The position numbers and the translations under genes were made by a program. From a virus, in the IMG/VR virus record IMGVR_UViG_3300021185_002226, positions 1 to 23,654 of that record: a stretch of 23,654 nt of DNA; one strand, written 5' to 3'. Below are positions 1-6,963 of this stretch, piece after piece. The notes under the pieces are model-generated. The model made no database searches. It worked only from the letters and a program-made list of their open reading frames with translations, and was not told where the DNA came from. The first letter of the stretch is position 1. Each line of letters opens with the position of its first letter.

Positions 1-1741
1 TTTCTGGTCCCAACAACACTCGAACCCCATCATAATTTCTTGTTTGTCCCTCGAGTCGAGCGCCAAGGTTGACGGCATCTCCAATGACGGAATAGTCAAA
101 TCTAGATTCGCTTCCCATGTTTCCGACGATGCATGTACCGGTATTGATACCAATACCAATATCAATCCTAGGTAAACCTTGGTCTTCAAGTTGTTGTATA
201 AGTTCATCTGCTGCCTCGCATATTTCAATCGATGTTTGAACAGCTTTATCCGCATGGTTTTTACATGGTAATGGTGCGTTCCAAAATGCCATGATACAAT
301 CACCCATGAATTTATCTATTGTTCCGCCGTTCTTAAGAACAATCTTTGTCATCGTATCTAAATAATTATTTATAAGAATTACTAATCCTTCTGGGTCGTC
401 ATTGTTTTTATAATGTTCTGATATTGGAGTAAATCCACATATATCCATAAACATAAATGTCATTTCTTTTCTTTCACCACCAAGCTTTAAGAGTGATGGG
501 TCCTTCTGTAATTGTTTTACTAAATCTGGTGATACATATGTACCAAATTGTTTCTTTACTTGTTGTCTTAATACAAATTGTTTATAAAAATTATTGAAAC
601 TCGCTGAGGTGAGTAAAAGTATATATATTATTAGAGTAGCTGATAAATCGAGGAGTATAGAAAATTCGTACCAGGCGTAATAAGAAGCAAAGCTTACAGC
701 GATTGCAGAGGCAACGAAGGATACAGCACCGACCCATATCGGAAGATAGTATACCGTTAATACAATCAGAAGAGAACCAATCAGAATCATTGCAAGTTCA
801 GCAAGATAAGTCCATTGAGGCCGTGATATAGGTTTATCTGATATTATTGTCTGTAAAGCATTTGCTTGTATTTCATGAGGATATAACAACCCAGCTGGCG
901 TAGATACTTGTGGTACAATACCTTTTGCTGTTACTCCTATAATAGCTGTCTTTCCTTTTAAATCTGGTAAAGGTTTTCCATCGTAATCAATAGATTCAAA
1001 CTGTGTATTCCATTTTAACCATATACTTCCTCTCTCATCAGTTGGTATTATAAAAGGTCTTAATACTATACTTTCTATTCCAGCTTCATTTAACTTTATT
1101 GTATATGATTTTTTATCCTGCATTGCTCTTACAGTTTCTAATGCAAATGATGGATATAAATCTCCGTTAACTTGAGACATTAATGGTATTCTTCTCGTAA
1201 GATTATCTACTTCAGGAGCTCCATTTAATAATCCTGCTCCCCAAGCTTCTGATTCTAGTTTATCGATATTAGTTATCAATCCACCATATCGATATGTTAA
1301 ATCTAATACATCGCCTGAATAACCAAACGTGGCATAACCGACATAAGGAGCTTTTGATGACCTACCATTAGAATCTGCATCTTGAGATAGTATAACACCA
1401 TTATTTTTTATCCACGAGGCAAAGATATCATCACCGCCGAAACGGTCATCTTCTGGGAACATAATAGTGAACCCTATCATGCCAGCGTTCGAGTTCCGTA
1501 AATCAGATATCACCGCTGCGTGATTCTGACGTGGCCAAGGGTATTGACCATAGGCTTCGAGTGAAGACTCGGATATGTTAATCAACACTATATCGTTTGA
1601 TTGTTCTACTGGTATTGATTGTATATATTGGTCAAATATACTAAGTCTAAATTGTTCTAATAACTGAGGGTCTGATATTCTTACTCCTAAAAGTGTAATA
1701 CCAATTAATATAGTAGTCCATATTGAAGTTAAATATTTCAT
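1..1741 (-). CDS. CHASE2-domain class III adenylate cyclase (3' end cut by window edge)
   Basis: Open reading frame of at least 580 codons, starting at ATG 1741 and leaving the window before its stop. It has an N-terminal membrane segment (about residues 4-22), a long extracytoplasmic region of CHASE2 type (about 25-305), a membrane block of about three helices (310-395), then a class III cyclase domain. Visible catalytic residues are the metal aspartates D433 (FMDICGFT) and D481 (DKFMGD), the purine-specifying pair K477 and D549 (FDYSVIGD), and the transition-state pair N558 and R562 (VNLGAR). Lys plus Asp at the specificity positions predicts ATP, so cAMP, rather than GTP. Last gene of the curli/FecR cluster seen here. 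The start lacks a clear Shine-Dalgarno and lies 21 bases after the Fe-S carrier gene. CHASE2 cyclases are often found beside FecR-domain proteins in bacteria, and one lies three genes upstream here. Not visible: the last stretch of the cyclase domain. Confidence 0.93.
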   Translation of the reverse strand, partial: MKYLTSIWTTILIGITLLGVRISDPQLLEQFRLSIFDQYIQSIPVEQSNDIVLINISESSLEAYGQYPWPRQNHAAVISDLRNSNAGMIGFTIMFPEDDRFGGDDIFASWIKNNGVILSQDADSNGRSSKAPYVGYATFGYSGDVLDLTYRYGGLITNIDKLESEAWGAGLLNGAPEVDNLTRRIPLMSQVNGDLYPSFALETVRAMQDKKSYTIKLNEAGIESIVLRPFIIPTDERGSIWLKWNTQFESIDYDGKPLPDLKGKTAIIGVTAKGIVPQVSTPAGLLYPHEIQANALQTIISDKPISRPQWTYLAELAMILIGSLLIVLTVYYLPIWVGAVSFVASAIAVSFASYYAWYEFSILLDLSATLIIYILLLTSASFNNFYKQFVLRQQVKKQFGTYVSPDLVKQLQKDPSLLKLGGERKEMTFMFMDICGFTPISEHYKNNDDPEGLVILINNYLDTMTKIVLKNGGTIDKFMGDCIMAFWNAPLPCKNHADKAVQTSIEICEAADELIQQLEDQGLPRIDIGIGINTGTCIVGNMGSESRFDYSVIGDAVNLGARLEGQTRNYDGVRVLLGPE

Positions 1742-1762
1742 AAAGTGTTATACTGTGTAATA

Positions 1763-2074
1763 CTAAAACTGAACTGAAATGCCACATCCACAGGATGATT
1801 TTTCAGCTGGGTTAATTATTTTAAATTGTTCGTTAATGCCTTCTATAATATAATCTAATGTTGCATTGTCAAAATAGGGCAGTGATAAATCATCAATGAC
1901 GATTGTAAACTTTCCATAGTCGAACACGTGGTCATTACTGTTAACTCTGGATTCATAATCGAATATATATTCAAAGCCAGCACACCCGCCACCAGTAAGA
2001 CCAATCCTAATCGTATCATTACCGTTTTTAGTTTTTTCAATAAGTTGTTTAATTGCTGCATCTGTAAGTTCCAT
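1763..2074 (-). CDS. iscA: A-type Fe-S cluster carrier protein (IscA/ErpA family)
   Basis: 103 aa, the usual length of the family. The three conserved cysteines are present: C31 in the GGGCAGFEY motif and C95/C97 in SSCGCGISVQF at the C-terminus. Such proteins accept Fe-S clusters from the IscU scaffold and deliver them to target apoproteins in the cytoplasm. The start overlaps the IscU stop in a TAATG junction, so the two are translationally coupled and stoichiometric production is likely. No cysteine desulfurase, ferredoxin or HscAB is visible here, so the phage pair must use host partners or only top up scaffold and carrier. IscA, ErpA and SufA cannot be separated from sequence alone; the family call is secure. 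Confidence 0.93.
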   Translation of the reverse strand: MELTDAAIKQLIEKTKNGNDTIRIGLTGGGCAGFEYIFDYESRVNSNDHVFDYGKFTIVIDDLSLPYFDNATLDYIIEGINEQFKIINPAEKSSCGCGISVQF

Positions 2075-2493
2075 TATTCTGGTGGATTATTATGACCCAT
2101 CATCGTATCGGGTTCCCAGTTTGATATTGCTTGTCTTATTGCATCTTCAGCTAATACAGAACAATGCAATTTGATTGGAGGTAATTGTAAAGCTTTTGCT
2201 ATATCTTTATCTTTAATAGCTTGTGCTTCTTCTATTGTTTTACCTTTTAGCATTTCTACGAAAAGAGTTGATGATGCTATTGCTGAACCACAGCCGTATG
2301 TTTTAAACTTAACATCTTCTATTACATTACCTTTCATTTTTAAATCTAGTTTCATTACATCACCACACGCTGGAGCACCAACCATACCTGTGATTACTGT
2401 TTTATCATTAGGGTCAAATCTTCCAACTGAATGTTTTTCTGGATTTGCTAATACAGATTCGAACCTATCTACTACTTCTTTTGAATATGCCAT
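2074..2493 (-). CDS. iscU: Fe-S cluster assembly scaffold IscU
   Basis: 139 aa from ATG 2493, chosen over an upstream in-frame start at 2541 because family homology begins at MAYSKEVVDRFE and this ATG sits in a TAATG junction with the preceding curlin-like gene. It carries the three scaffold cysteines C43 (APACGD), C68 (YGCGSA) and C111 (LHC), the conserved D45, and an LPPIK motif (105-109) matching the HscA-chaperone recognition motif LPPVK of bacterial IscU. It should therefore assemble 2Fe-2S clusters with host IscS and be serviced by host HscA/HscB. It is oddly placed between a secreted curlin-like protein and an A-type carrier in what looks like a late-transcribed phage operon. Confidence 0.95.
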   Translation of the reverse strand: MAYSKEVVDRFESVLANPEKHSVGRFDPNDKTVITGMVGAPACGDVMKLDLKMKGNVIEDVKFKTYGCGSAIASSTLFVEMLKGKTIEEAQAIKDKDIAKALQLPPIKLHCSVLAEDAIRQAISNWEPDTMMGHNNPPE

Positions 2494-3209
2494 TAGTTTC
2501 CTTGTGTTACTGAAACTGTACATCCGCCTACGGTAAAGCAATTTTGAGTTAAACTATAAGTTTGATTTGTTCCACCTTGTTGAGTAAGATTTAAAGTTGT
2601 TGGTTGATTACCTTGTAATCTTATTTGTGAATTATGAGAACCAGTACCTGATTGAACAATTGTTGTTTCTGATGTAGAAGTACTTCCATAAAAATATGTA
2701 TGGTTATAATGACTTCCTGTTCCTGATTGATTTATATCATGTACAACATCACTCGCATGAATATCTAAATTATGTGTATGTGTTCCACTTTGATATACAT
2801 CAACATCATTATTATTTCCTAATATATGTCGACCATACGTTGCACCGTTATATTGTCGTACATATTCATTATTATTATAACCATCTACATCACCACCCCA
2901 AGCTTTTCCTGAGCCCCAATATGAAACCCATGAAATGGAATTACCATTTCCTGATTGTAAAAAATCAAATGTATTATTTTGATGTGCAAATGAAAAATTA
3001 ATTTCATTACCAAATCCTATTTGTGTGATATTAATGTTTGCATTATCGCCACTTGCTACTTGTTCAACATGAACATGATTATCATCACTAGGACCTGCAT
3101 ATATTGGCATAGCTAAAAGAAAACATGCACCCCAAGGTAATATCCAATATTTATAAAATTTATCTTTAATTCGTTTGATTAATGTATATTTCAATTCCAT
3201 CTCCGTCAT
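2493..3209 (-). CDS. Secreted curlin-like repeat protein (second of two)
   Basis: 238 aa. A basic N-terminus (KRIKDKFYK) leads into a hydrophobic core ending in AMPIYAG, consistent with a signal peptide cleaved near residue 38. The mature part is rich in Asn, Gln, Gly, Ser, His and Tyr, with curlin-type Q-x-G strands at Q63 (QIGFGN), Q85 (QSGNGN), Q140, Q161, Q186 and Q210; most are 21-25 residues apart, like the CsgA/CsgB repeat. A cysteine pair, C224 and C230, lies near the C-terminus, and the protein ends in TQGN. The start overlaps the FecR-domain gene by 35-44 bases; M4 (3200) is next to a GGAG and may be the true start. Likely an amyloid fibre or adhesin subunit exported by the neighbouring CsgG/CsgF. 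Whether it is the major subunit or nucleator is unknown. Confidence 0.8.
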   Translation of the reverse strand: MTEMELKYTLIKRIKDKFYKYWILPWGACFLLAMPIYAGPSDDNHVHVEQVASGDNANINITQIGFGNEINFSFAHQNNTFDFLQSGNGNSISWVSYWGSGKAWGGDVDGYNNNEYVRQYNGATYGRHILGNNNDVDVYQSGTHTHNLDIHASDVVHDINQSGTGSHYNHTYFYGSTSTSETTIVQSGTGSHNSQIRLQGNQPTTLNLTQQGGTNQTYSLTQNCFTVGGCTVSVTQGN

Positions 3210-4317
3210 TAAATTGCATTACACCTTCGTAATCGTTAGTGACAACATCTATAAATCCACTGCCACCAGCTCCTATTATTATATTTATAACTCCATTTAC
3301 GCTACGAAAGAAAACTAAATTACCATCTTGTTCAAAAACATTAAATTGTGAATCCTTATTGAATCCTACTGCTGCACCTTTCAGTGTAAATCCACTTAGA
3401 TTTCCACCACCTTGAGCATCTCCTAATGATACCTTTGTTTTTTCCAAAGCTTCTATAACATCTAGTAAGTCCTTCAGAAAATCCACATCTAATAAATCAA
3501 TATCCAATTCAGAAAATTCTAAATCCTCTTCTGTATCAGCCAATGCGTCTGATTCCAATTCATTAAACTCTAAAAAATCTACATCTAGCATTCCACTATC
3601 TTGGTCCTGTTCATCAGCTGCGGCATCTTCAATTGCCTGTTTTACCTCAGTTGGTGGATTAACAATAAACATGTTATCAATTAAATTAGGTGTAATACCA
3701 TTAATTGTGACCGGACTTGTAGGAGAAGTATCCGTTGTGCTGACCATTGTTGCCTGGTAAGCTTCTGTTAATATAACTGTTCCACCTAAATTTGATACAC
3801 TTATTTCTCCAGATGGTAAGCCATTTTCATCTGGTAGCAATACGATTAAACTTCTTCCTAATTCATCTATCGTTGTTGTAAAATCTGTTCCTCTAATACC
3901 AATCGTGGCAGTAGGTGTTTGTATATCTATATTTGCTTTATTTACTAAACCAAGAGAACCTGAAGCAAATCTTGCTGTTCCCATAGTAAATTTCATTGAC
4001 ATTTTGGATAATGATGGGTCAGGGTCATAATATATTTCGTCTATTAAAACCTCTGAATGTTCCTTTAGTGATAATTGAGCCTTATCCAAAAACTCAATTA
4101 GCATACTACCTGCTGCTGTTTCAGCCACATCGTTTAGTTCAATAGGAAGGAATGCACCTGTTACTACAATATCTTCTTGTTGGCGTACTATTTTGCCTAC
4201 GCCTGTGGATTCCACAATATCACCAATGGAGTCTGCATAAACAGACCCCACTAGTAATAAACTACTAACTATCGTTAGCTGCGTCTTTTTGATTAATTTG
4301 AATGACACTATTATCAC
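3166..4317 (-). CDS. Secreted FecR-domain protein with an acidic repeat segment
   Basis: 383 aa with a signal peptide (hydrophobic 13-28, cleavage near VYA-D). A FecR domain covers roughly residues 45-190, with the hallmark TPTATIGIRGTDF at about 134-146. Residues 225-291 are strongly acidic and contain the repeated motif LDVDFL (244-249 and 276-281), followed by a Gly-rich segment and a beta-strand-rich C-terminal part. The best start appears to be GTG at 4317 or 4308; no ATG is available, and the start lies inside the preceding curlin-like gene (overlap up to 53 bases). FecR domains outside the classical sigma/anti-sigma setting occur in secreted or periplasmic proteins paired with CHASE2 cyclases, as is the case here. 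A role as ligand or cell-surface partner for the cyclase, or as an accessory to the curli fibre, is inference. Confidence 0.82.
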   Translation of the reverse strand: MIIVSFKLIKKTQLTIVSSLLLVGSVYADSIGDIVESTGVGKIVRQQEDIVVTGAFLPIELNDVAETAAGSMLIEFLDKAQLSLKEHSEVLIDEIYYDPDPSLSKMSMKFTMGTARFASGSLGLVNKANIDIQTPTATIGIRGTDFTTTIDELGRSLIVLLPDENGLPSGEISVSNLGGTVILTEAYQATMVSTTDTSPTSPVTINGITPNLIDNMFIVNPPTEVKQAIEDAAADEQDQDSGMLDVDFLEFNELESDALADTEEDLEFSELDIDLLDVDFLKDLLDVIEALEKTKVSLGDAQGGGNLSGFTLKGAAVGFNKDSQFNVFEQDGNLVFFRSVNGVINIIIGAGGSGFIDVVTNDYEGVMQFNDGDGIEIYINQTN

Positions 4318-4993
4318 TTGTAATGTCTAATGTTATAATAGCATTCGGTGTAGCACAACCGCCACCAGAAGCTGCGCATGTTCCTGATATTTGATTGATG
4401 TCTACATCGGCACTATCACCATTTAATTCAACAGTCATTTCATTTGCACCATCTTTTTGCAAAGTGTTAATGTTATTTGAAGCACCGGTTATATCCCAGT
4501 TCCAAACTACATCATCACTTTCCCAATCGATGTCAAATACATTCGAACTACCAATGAGTACTAAATCGGCGTTTAAACGTTCTGCACTAAATGCTGTACC
4601 CTGGTCTAAGTCAAAAGTATTGCTTGAACCAGTAACATTAAAGTTTATATCAGAATCATCTGAACTGCCTGTACTACCAACACTCCAATCTATTATATTT
4701 GAACTTCCAGTAAAATCAAGCTTATAGTCTGAACTATCAGCTGTGACTGGACCAAATAAAATATTTGAATTGCCAGTGAAATCTAAATCAAATTCAAGTG
4801 TTGCACCAGTTATTAACATTGCAGTTCCAGAAGATTGAAAATTATTACCTCCAATCTTATTACCAAAACCTTCTTGGTCAATGTATAATTTTAGTGTATC
4901 ACCAACTTGAGTCATTATGATTTCGTTATCATCGGTATCGGCGAAAATGGTTGTTGTCGACAATAATAAAATTAAACTAATTAGTTTCTTCAT
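4265..4993 (-). CDS. Secreted curlin-like repeat protein (first of two, Asp/Ser-rich)
   Basis: 242 aa. Classic signal peptide MKKLISLILLLSTTTIFA followed by an acidic mature part. One canonical curlin-like strand occurs early (DQEGFGN, 39-45), then five related strands of the form hydrophobic-TG-(S/A/N)SN: FTGNSN 72, FTGSSN 94, VTGSSN 120, IGSSN 147 and ITGASN 168, spaced 22-26 residues, followed by NQIS (200) and INQKD (233). This periodicity suggests a beta-solenoid with curlin-length rungs, but with Asp/Ser in place of most Gln/Asn. A cysteine pair, C206 and C213, lies near the C-terminus, as in the downstream curlin-like protein. It directly follows csgG (17-base overlap), so it is probably a CsgG export substrate, fibre subunit or nucleator. 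Its divergence from CsgA/CsgB makes the exact role uncertain. Confidence 0.75.
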   Translation of the reverse strand: MKKLISLILLLSTTTIFADTDDNEIIMTQVGDTLKLYIDQEGFGNKIGGNNFQSSGTAMLITGATLEFDLDFTGNSNILFGPVTADSSDYKLDFTGSSNIIDWSVGSTGSSDDSDINFNVTGSSNTFDLDQGTAFSAERLNADLVLIGSSNVFDIDWESDDVVWNWDITGASNNINTLQKDGANEMTVELNGDSADVDINQISGTCAASGGGCATPNAIITLDITSDNSVIQINQKDAANDS

Positions 4994-5915
4994 TTTCGTT
5001 ATACCCCTCTATTTTCCAATAGCCACGTCTGTGGCCTTGGTATATTAATTCCAACACGGCTGCTTCGATGGCAGACCTTGTTGCATAAGTCACACTCTCA
5101 TTATTAGTCGCTCCGTCCTCGTATTCTACAAGCTCTGTACCCATTTCAATAAACCTGAATATATCGCCTGATTTACCATAGCTTAATATGGTTTTACGAG
5201 TTTGGACATTAAGTAAAACCTCTCCAGTAAGAACCGATACGGCTCTCATTGAAACGGTCACAACATCTTGACGATATTGCTTTGTGTACCCAATACCAAG
5301 ATAACGAGCTCCTCGCCCACCAGTCTTAATATTGGTATCATAACCAATAACACCACCTTCGATAATCATACCAGCGAAGAGTAGTGAATTCAATTCCTGA
5401 AACTTTTCTTGACCCTCTCGTTTAGCAAAATCTTGTCTTGCTGAACGAATAATTTGTCTTTCCCTTACCAAGTGGTCAAGGCCATTTCTTTCAACAACCC
5501 TAAACCATTTACCTTGACCTGCAGTTTTTAATGCATCGATTACTAATTCAACTCCACCTTGTGATATGGCAGTAGAAAAATCAGCAATGTTTTCCTTTGG
5601 TTTTCTTTGACCTGTTTTATCTGCAAATGTATATACAGCAACAACTGGCATTTCTTCGGCGGGTGGTAAATCTAATAATTCTATAAAGGAAGGTAAATTT
5701 ACAACCTCTGGGTCCTCTACACAAATAAATGGTAATGCTCTTTCAAAAGTCCTACCAGATGCTTTTGCATAATTCCATAGGTCGTGGTCATACTGCTCAC
5801 CCCAAGTATCTTTATTACAATCTTGTGGTAATTCAGTATATCGTGGCGACATTGCACAGCCACTTATTAGTAATAAAAATGCTAGACTAGCCGCCGTCGC
5901 TCGTGCCATCACCAT
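4977..5915 (-). CDS. csgG: Curli secretion channel lipoprotein CsgG
   Basis: 312 aa from ATG 5915 (an ATG at 5921 also exists, but lies only two bases from the GGAGG; 5915 has good spacing). Outer-membrane lipoprotein: signal with lipobox LISGC, lipidated Cys at residue 20 from this start. It is collinear with E. coli CsgG across the channel domain: PVVAVYTFADKTGQRKP, then FSTAI, RQIIRSARQ, IIEGGVIGYDTN, GGRGARYLGIG, QYRQDVVTVSMRAVSVLTGE and KTILSYG. It should form the ring-shaped peptide-diffusion pore that exports curlin subunits. The constriction loop is altered: the Phe before STA is kept, the preceding Asn of E. coli is Asp here, the loop has an extra residue, and the eyelet Tyr is not conserved. 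Also, about 40 more residues than E. coli lie between the lipobox and the channel domain. Overlaps csgF upstream. Confidence 0.95.
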   Translation of the reverse strand: MVMARATAASLAFLLLISGCAMSPRYTELPQDCNKDTWGEQYDHDLWNYAKASGRTFERALPFICVEDPEVVNLPSFIELLDLPPAEEMPVVAVYTFADKTGQRKPKENIADFSTAISQGGVELVIDALKTAGQGKWFRVVERNGLDHLVRERQIIRSARQDFAKREGQEKFQELNSLLFAGMIIEGGVIGYDTNIKTGGRGARYLGIGYTKQYRQDVVTVSMRAVSVLTGEVLLNVQTRKTILSYGKSGDIFRFIEMGTELVEYEDGATNNESVTYATRSAIEAAVLELIYQGHRRGYWKIEGYNENEETN

Positions 5916-6426
5916 CAACATCTCCTCCGAAATATCCTGAACCTATTGGTATTTCAATAATGGTAGATGTTCCATTCTCATCGACTATGGTCATTTTAAT
6001 ATATTCTGAACCATCAGCATTTGTTAAAACTTCATATGTCACAGTTGAGCCTTCTAAAACAAAGGAACCAAAGCGTACAGGGTTATCATTTGAAAACATA
6101 CTCTCGACCAGCTGTTTGGCCATCTGAGCATATATTCTACTTTCTAAATTTCGTATAAATTTTGCGAGGGTGGTATTATCTTCAGCTCTTTCGGCAGCCT
6201 TTCTTGCTGATTCAAGTGCTTCTTCTATTGCTTTCTTACGAGAGAATTCTTGGTTTTCAATGGTCAGATAATGTGCACCAGTACCTTGTCCACTGAAGGA
6301 TGGATTTTTAAATTTATGAGTTATTTCTTGTGAATTAATATTAGGAGCTAAAGCAAGGATTGATACCATAAAGATACCAACTAAAAATCCTAGTTCAATC
6401 TTATCTCTATTGTTTCTTTTTTTCAT
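5887..6426 (-). CDS. csgF: Curli assembly factor CsgF
   Basis: 179 aa. The N-terminal hydrophobic segment (11-28) serves as an export signal. The mature start carries HKFKNPSFSGQGTGAHYL (37-54), matching the CsgF FQFRNPNFGG region that plugs the CsgG barrel at the cell surface. A helical middle (65-110) is followed by strands with YEVLTNADGSEYIKMTI and GTSTIIEIPI, matching the C-terminal CsgF sheet. In E. coli CsgF couples CsgG secretion to nucleation of the fibre by CsgB. Unlike the usual ~138-aa CsgF, this one ends in an extra Asp/Gly tail (FGGDVDGDGTSDGG) that looks like a calcium-binding DxDGDG loop. The gene precedes and overlaps csgG, so the two should be made in a fixed ratio. Confidence 0.92.
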   Translation of the reverse strand: MKKRNNRDKIELGFLVGIFMVSILALAPNINSQEITHKFKNPSFSGQGTGAHYLTIENQEFSRKKAIEEALESARKAAERAEDNTTLAKFIRNLESRIYAQMAKQLVESMFSNDNPVRFGSFVLEGSTVTYEVLTNADGSEYIKMTIVDENGTSTIIEIPIGSGYFGGDVDGDGTSDGG

Positions 6427-6664
6427 TTTCTTTATACTCCAATACTGTATCTACTTTCTGTTGTAATCGAATTAAATCTTGGTCCAACATTCTCATTTGG
6501 TCTATTACCTTAATCAGTTGGAAATGCATTTTCTCTATTGCTGGGTCTATATTTTCACTTATAAAATTATAAACAAAATATACAAAATAACCTAATCCAA
6601 TTACCATAACAGTAGGGAATCCATAATCGGATATCGCCTGTGCCACTGTACTCATTTCTTCCAT
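6407..6664 (-). CDS. Small membrane protein with C-terminal coiled coil (copy 2)
   Basis: 85 aa. One membrane helix near the N-terminus (about 15-35, VMVIGLGYFVYFVYNF), then an amphipathic helical region of about 45 residues with heptad-like hydrophobics, ending in KENEKKKQ. It shares its layout with the preceding 98-aa protein: MEE start, Gly-Leu-Pro or Gly-Phe-Pro before the helix, GYF within it, and a coiled-coil tail. The two are probably paralogues. It starts two bases after that gene and overlaps csgF by 20 bases. No known family is recognised with confidence. A phage holin-like or membrane scaffold role is possible, and so is an accessory role in the secretion system, given its tight coupling to csgF. 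Confidence 0.8.
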   Translation of the reverse strand: MEEMSTVAQAISDYGFPTVMVIGLGYFVYFVYNFISENIDPAIEKMHFQLIKVIDQMRMLDQDLIRLQQKVDTVLEYKENEKKKQ

Positions 6665-6666
6665 AA

Positions 6667-6963
6667 TTAATCCCTTCTTACATCAAGTTTTCCATCTTCA
6701 ATGAAATTTTCTGCCCGAGCTATTCTCTCTATATCGGGTCTTAATTCTAATGCACTGCTTACGAGTAAATCTATTTTAATCATTTCGTTACTCATTGTCC
6801 TTGCTCTATTCTCTAAAGATTCACAAAACATTGTAAGAGTGCTGATATCATCTACGATACCTTCAAATATTTGCTTTATTATTATGAATATAAAATAACC
6901 CATTGCCAATGCTCCGGCGATAGGTAATCCTAAATCAGATAATAAAGTTAATGCTTCTTCCAC
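6667..6963 (-). CDS. Small membrane protein with C-terminal coiled coil (copy 1)
   Basis: 98 aa, starting at a GTG (6963) that overlaps the TAG stop of the upstream gene (TAGTG). One predicted membrane helix at about residues 13-35 (LPIAGALAMGYFIFIIIKQIF), then a helical, charged tail (38-98) with coiled-coil character. Apparent paralogue of the following 85-aa protein. Such pairs of short N-in/N-out helices with coiled coils are compatible with phage holin/antiholin or membrane-anchored spacer roles, but neither can be shown here. Lies between a virion-like small protein and the curli genes and shares the late promoter at 7251-7258. Confidence 0.8.
   Translation of the reverse strand: MEEALTLLSDLGLPIAGALAMGYFIFIIIKQIFEGIVDDISTLTMFCESLENRARTMSNEMIKIDLLVSSALELRPDIERIARAENFIEDGKLDVRRD

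Noticed and set aside
1741-1763. Promoter or palindrome in the gap before the cyclase
   Set aside because: The 21-base gap contains partial symmetry (GTATTACACAGTATAACAC) but the arms are imperfect and no -35 box is present.
2171-2536. Plus-strand ORF of 121 aa
   Set aside because: Lies antisense over iscU, whose family motifs are unmistakable; no ribosome site or domain in the plus frame. Other plus-strand ORFs (for example 2696-3001, 4395-4727, 7180-7467, 10195-10422, 13185-13571) are rejected for the same reason.
2494-2541. Upstream start extending IscU by 16 residues
   Set aside because: The extension does not resemble IscU, while the ATG at 2493 forms a TAATG junction with the upstream gene and begins the family match.
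3282-3289. TATAAATA-type match inside the FecR gene, upstream of the second curlin-like gene
   Set aside because: Coding sequence of an AT-rich genome gives such 8-mers by chance; similar matches occur at 367-374, 3148-3155 and 17055-17062 within genes, without a suitable downstream start. This one, about 75 bases before the curlin start, cannot be fully excluded.
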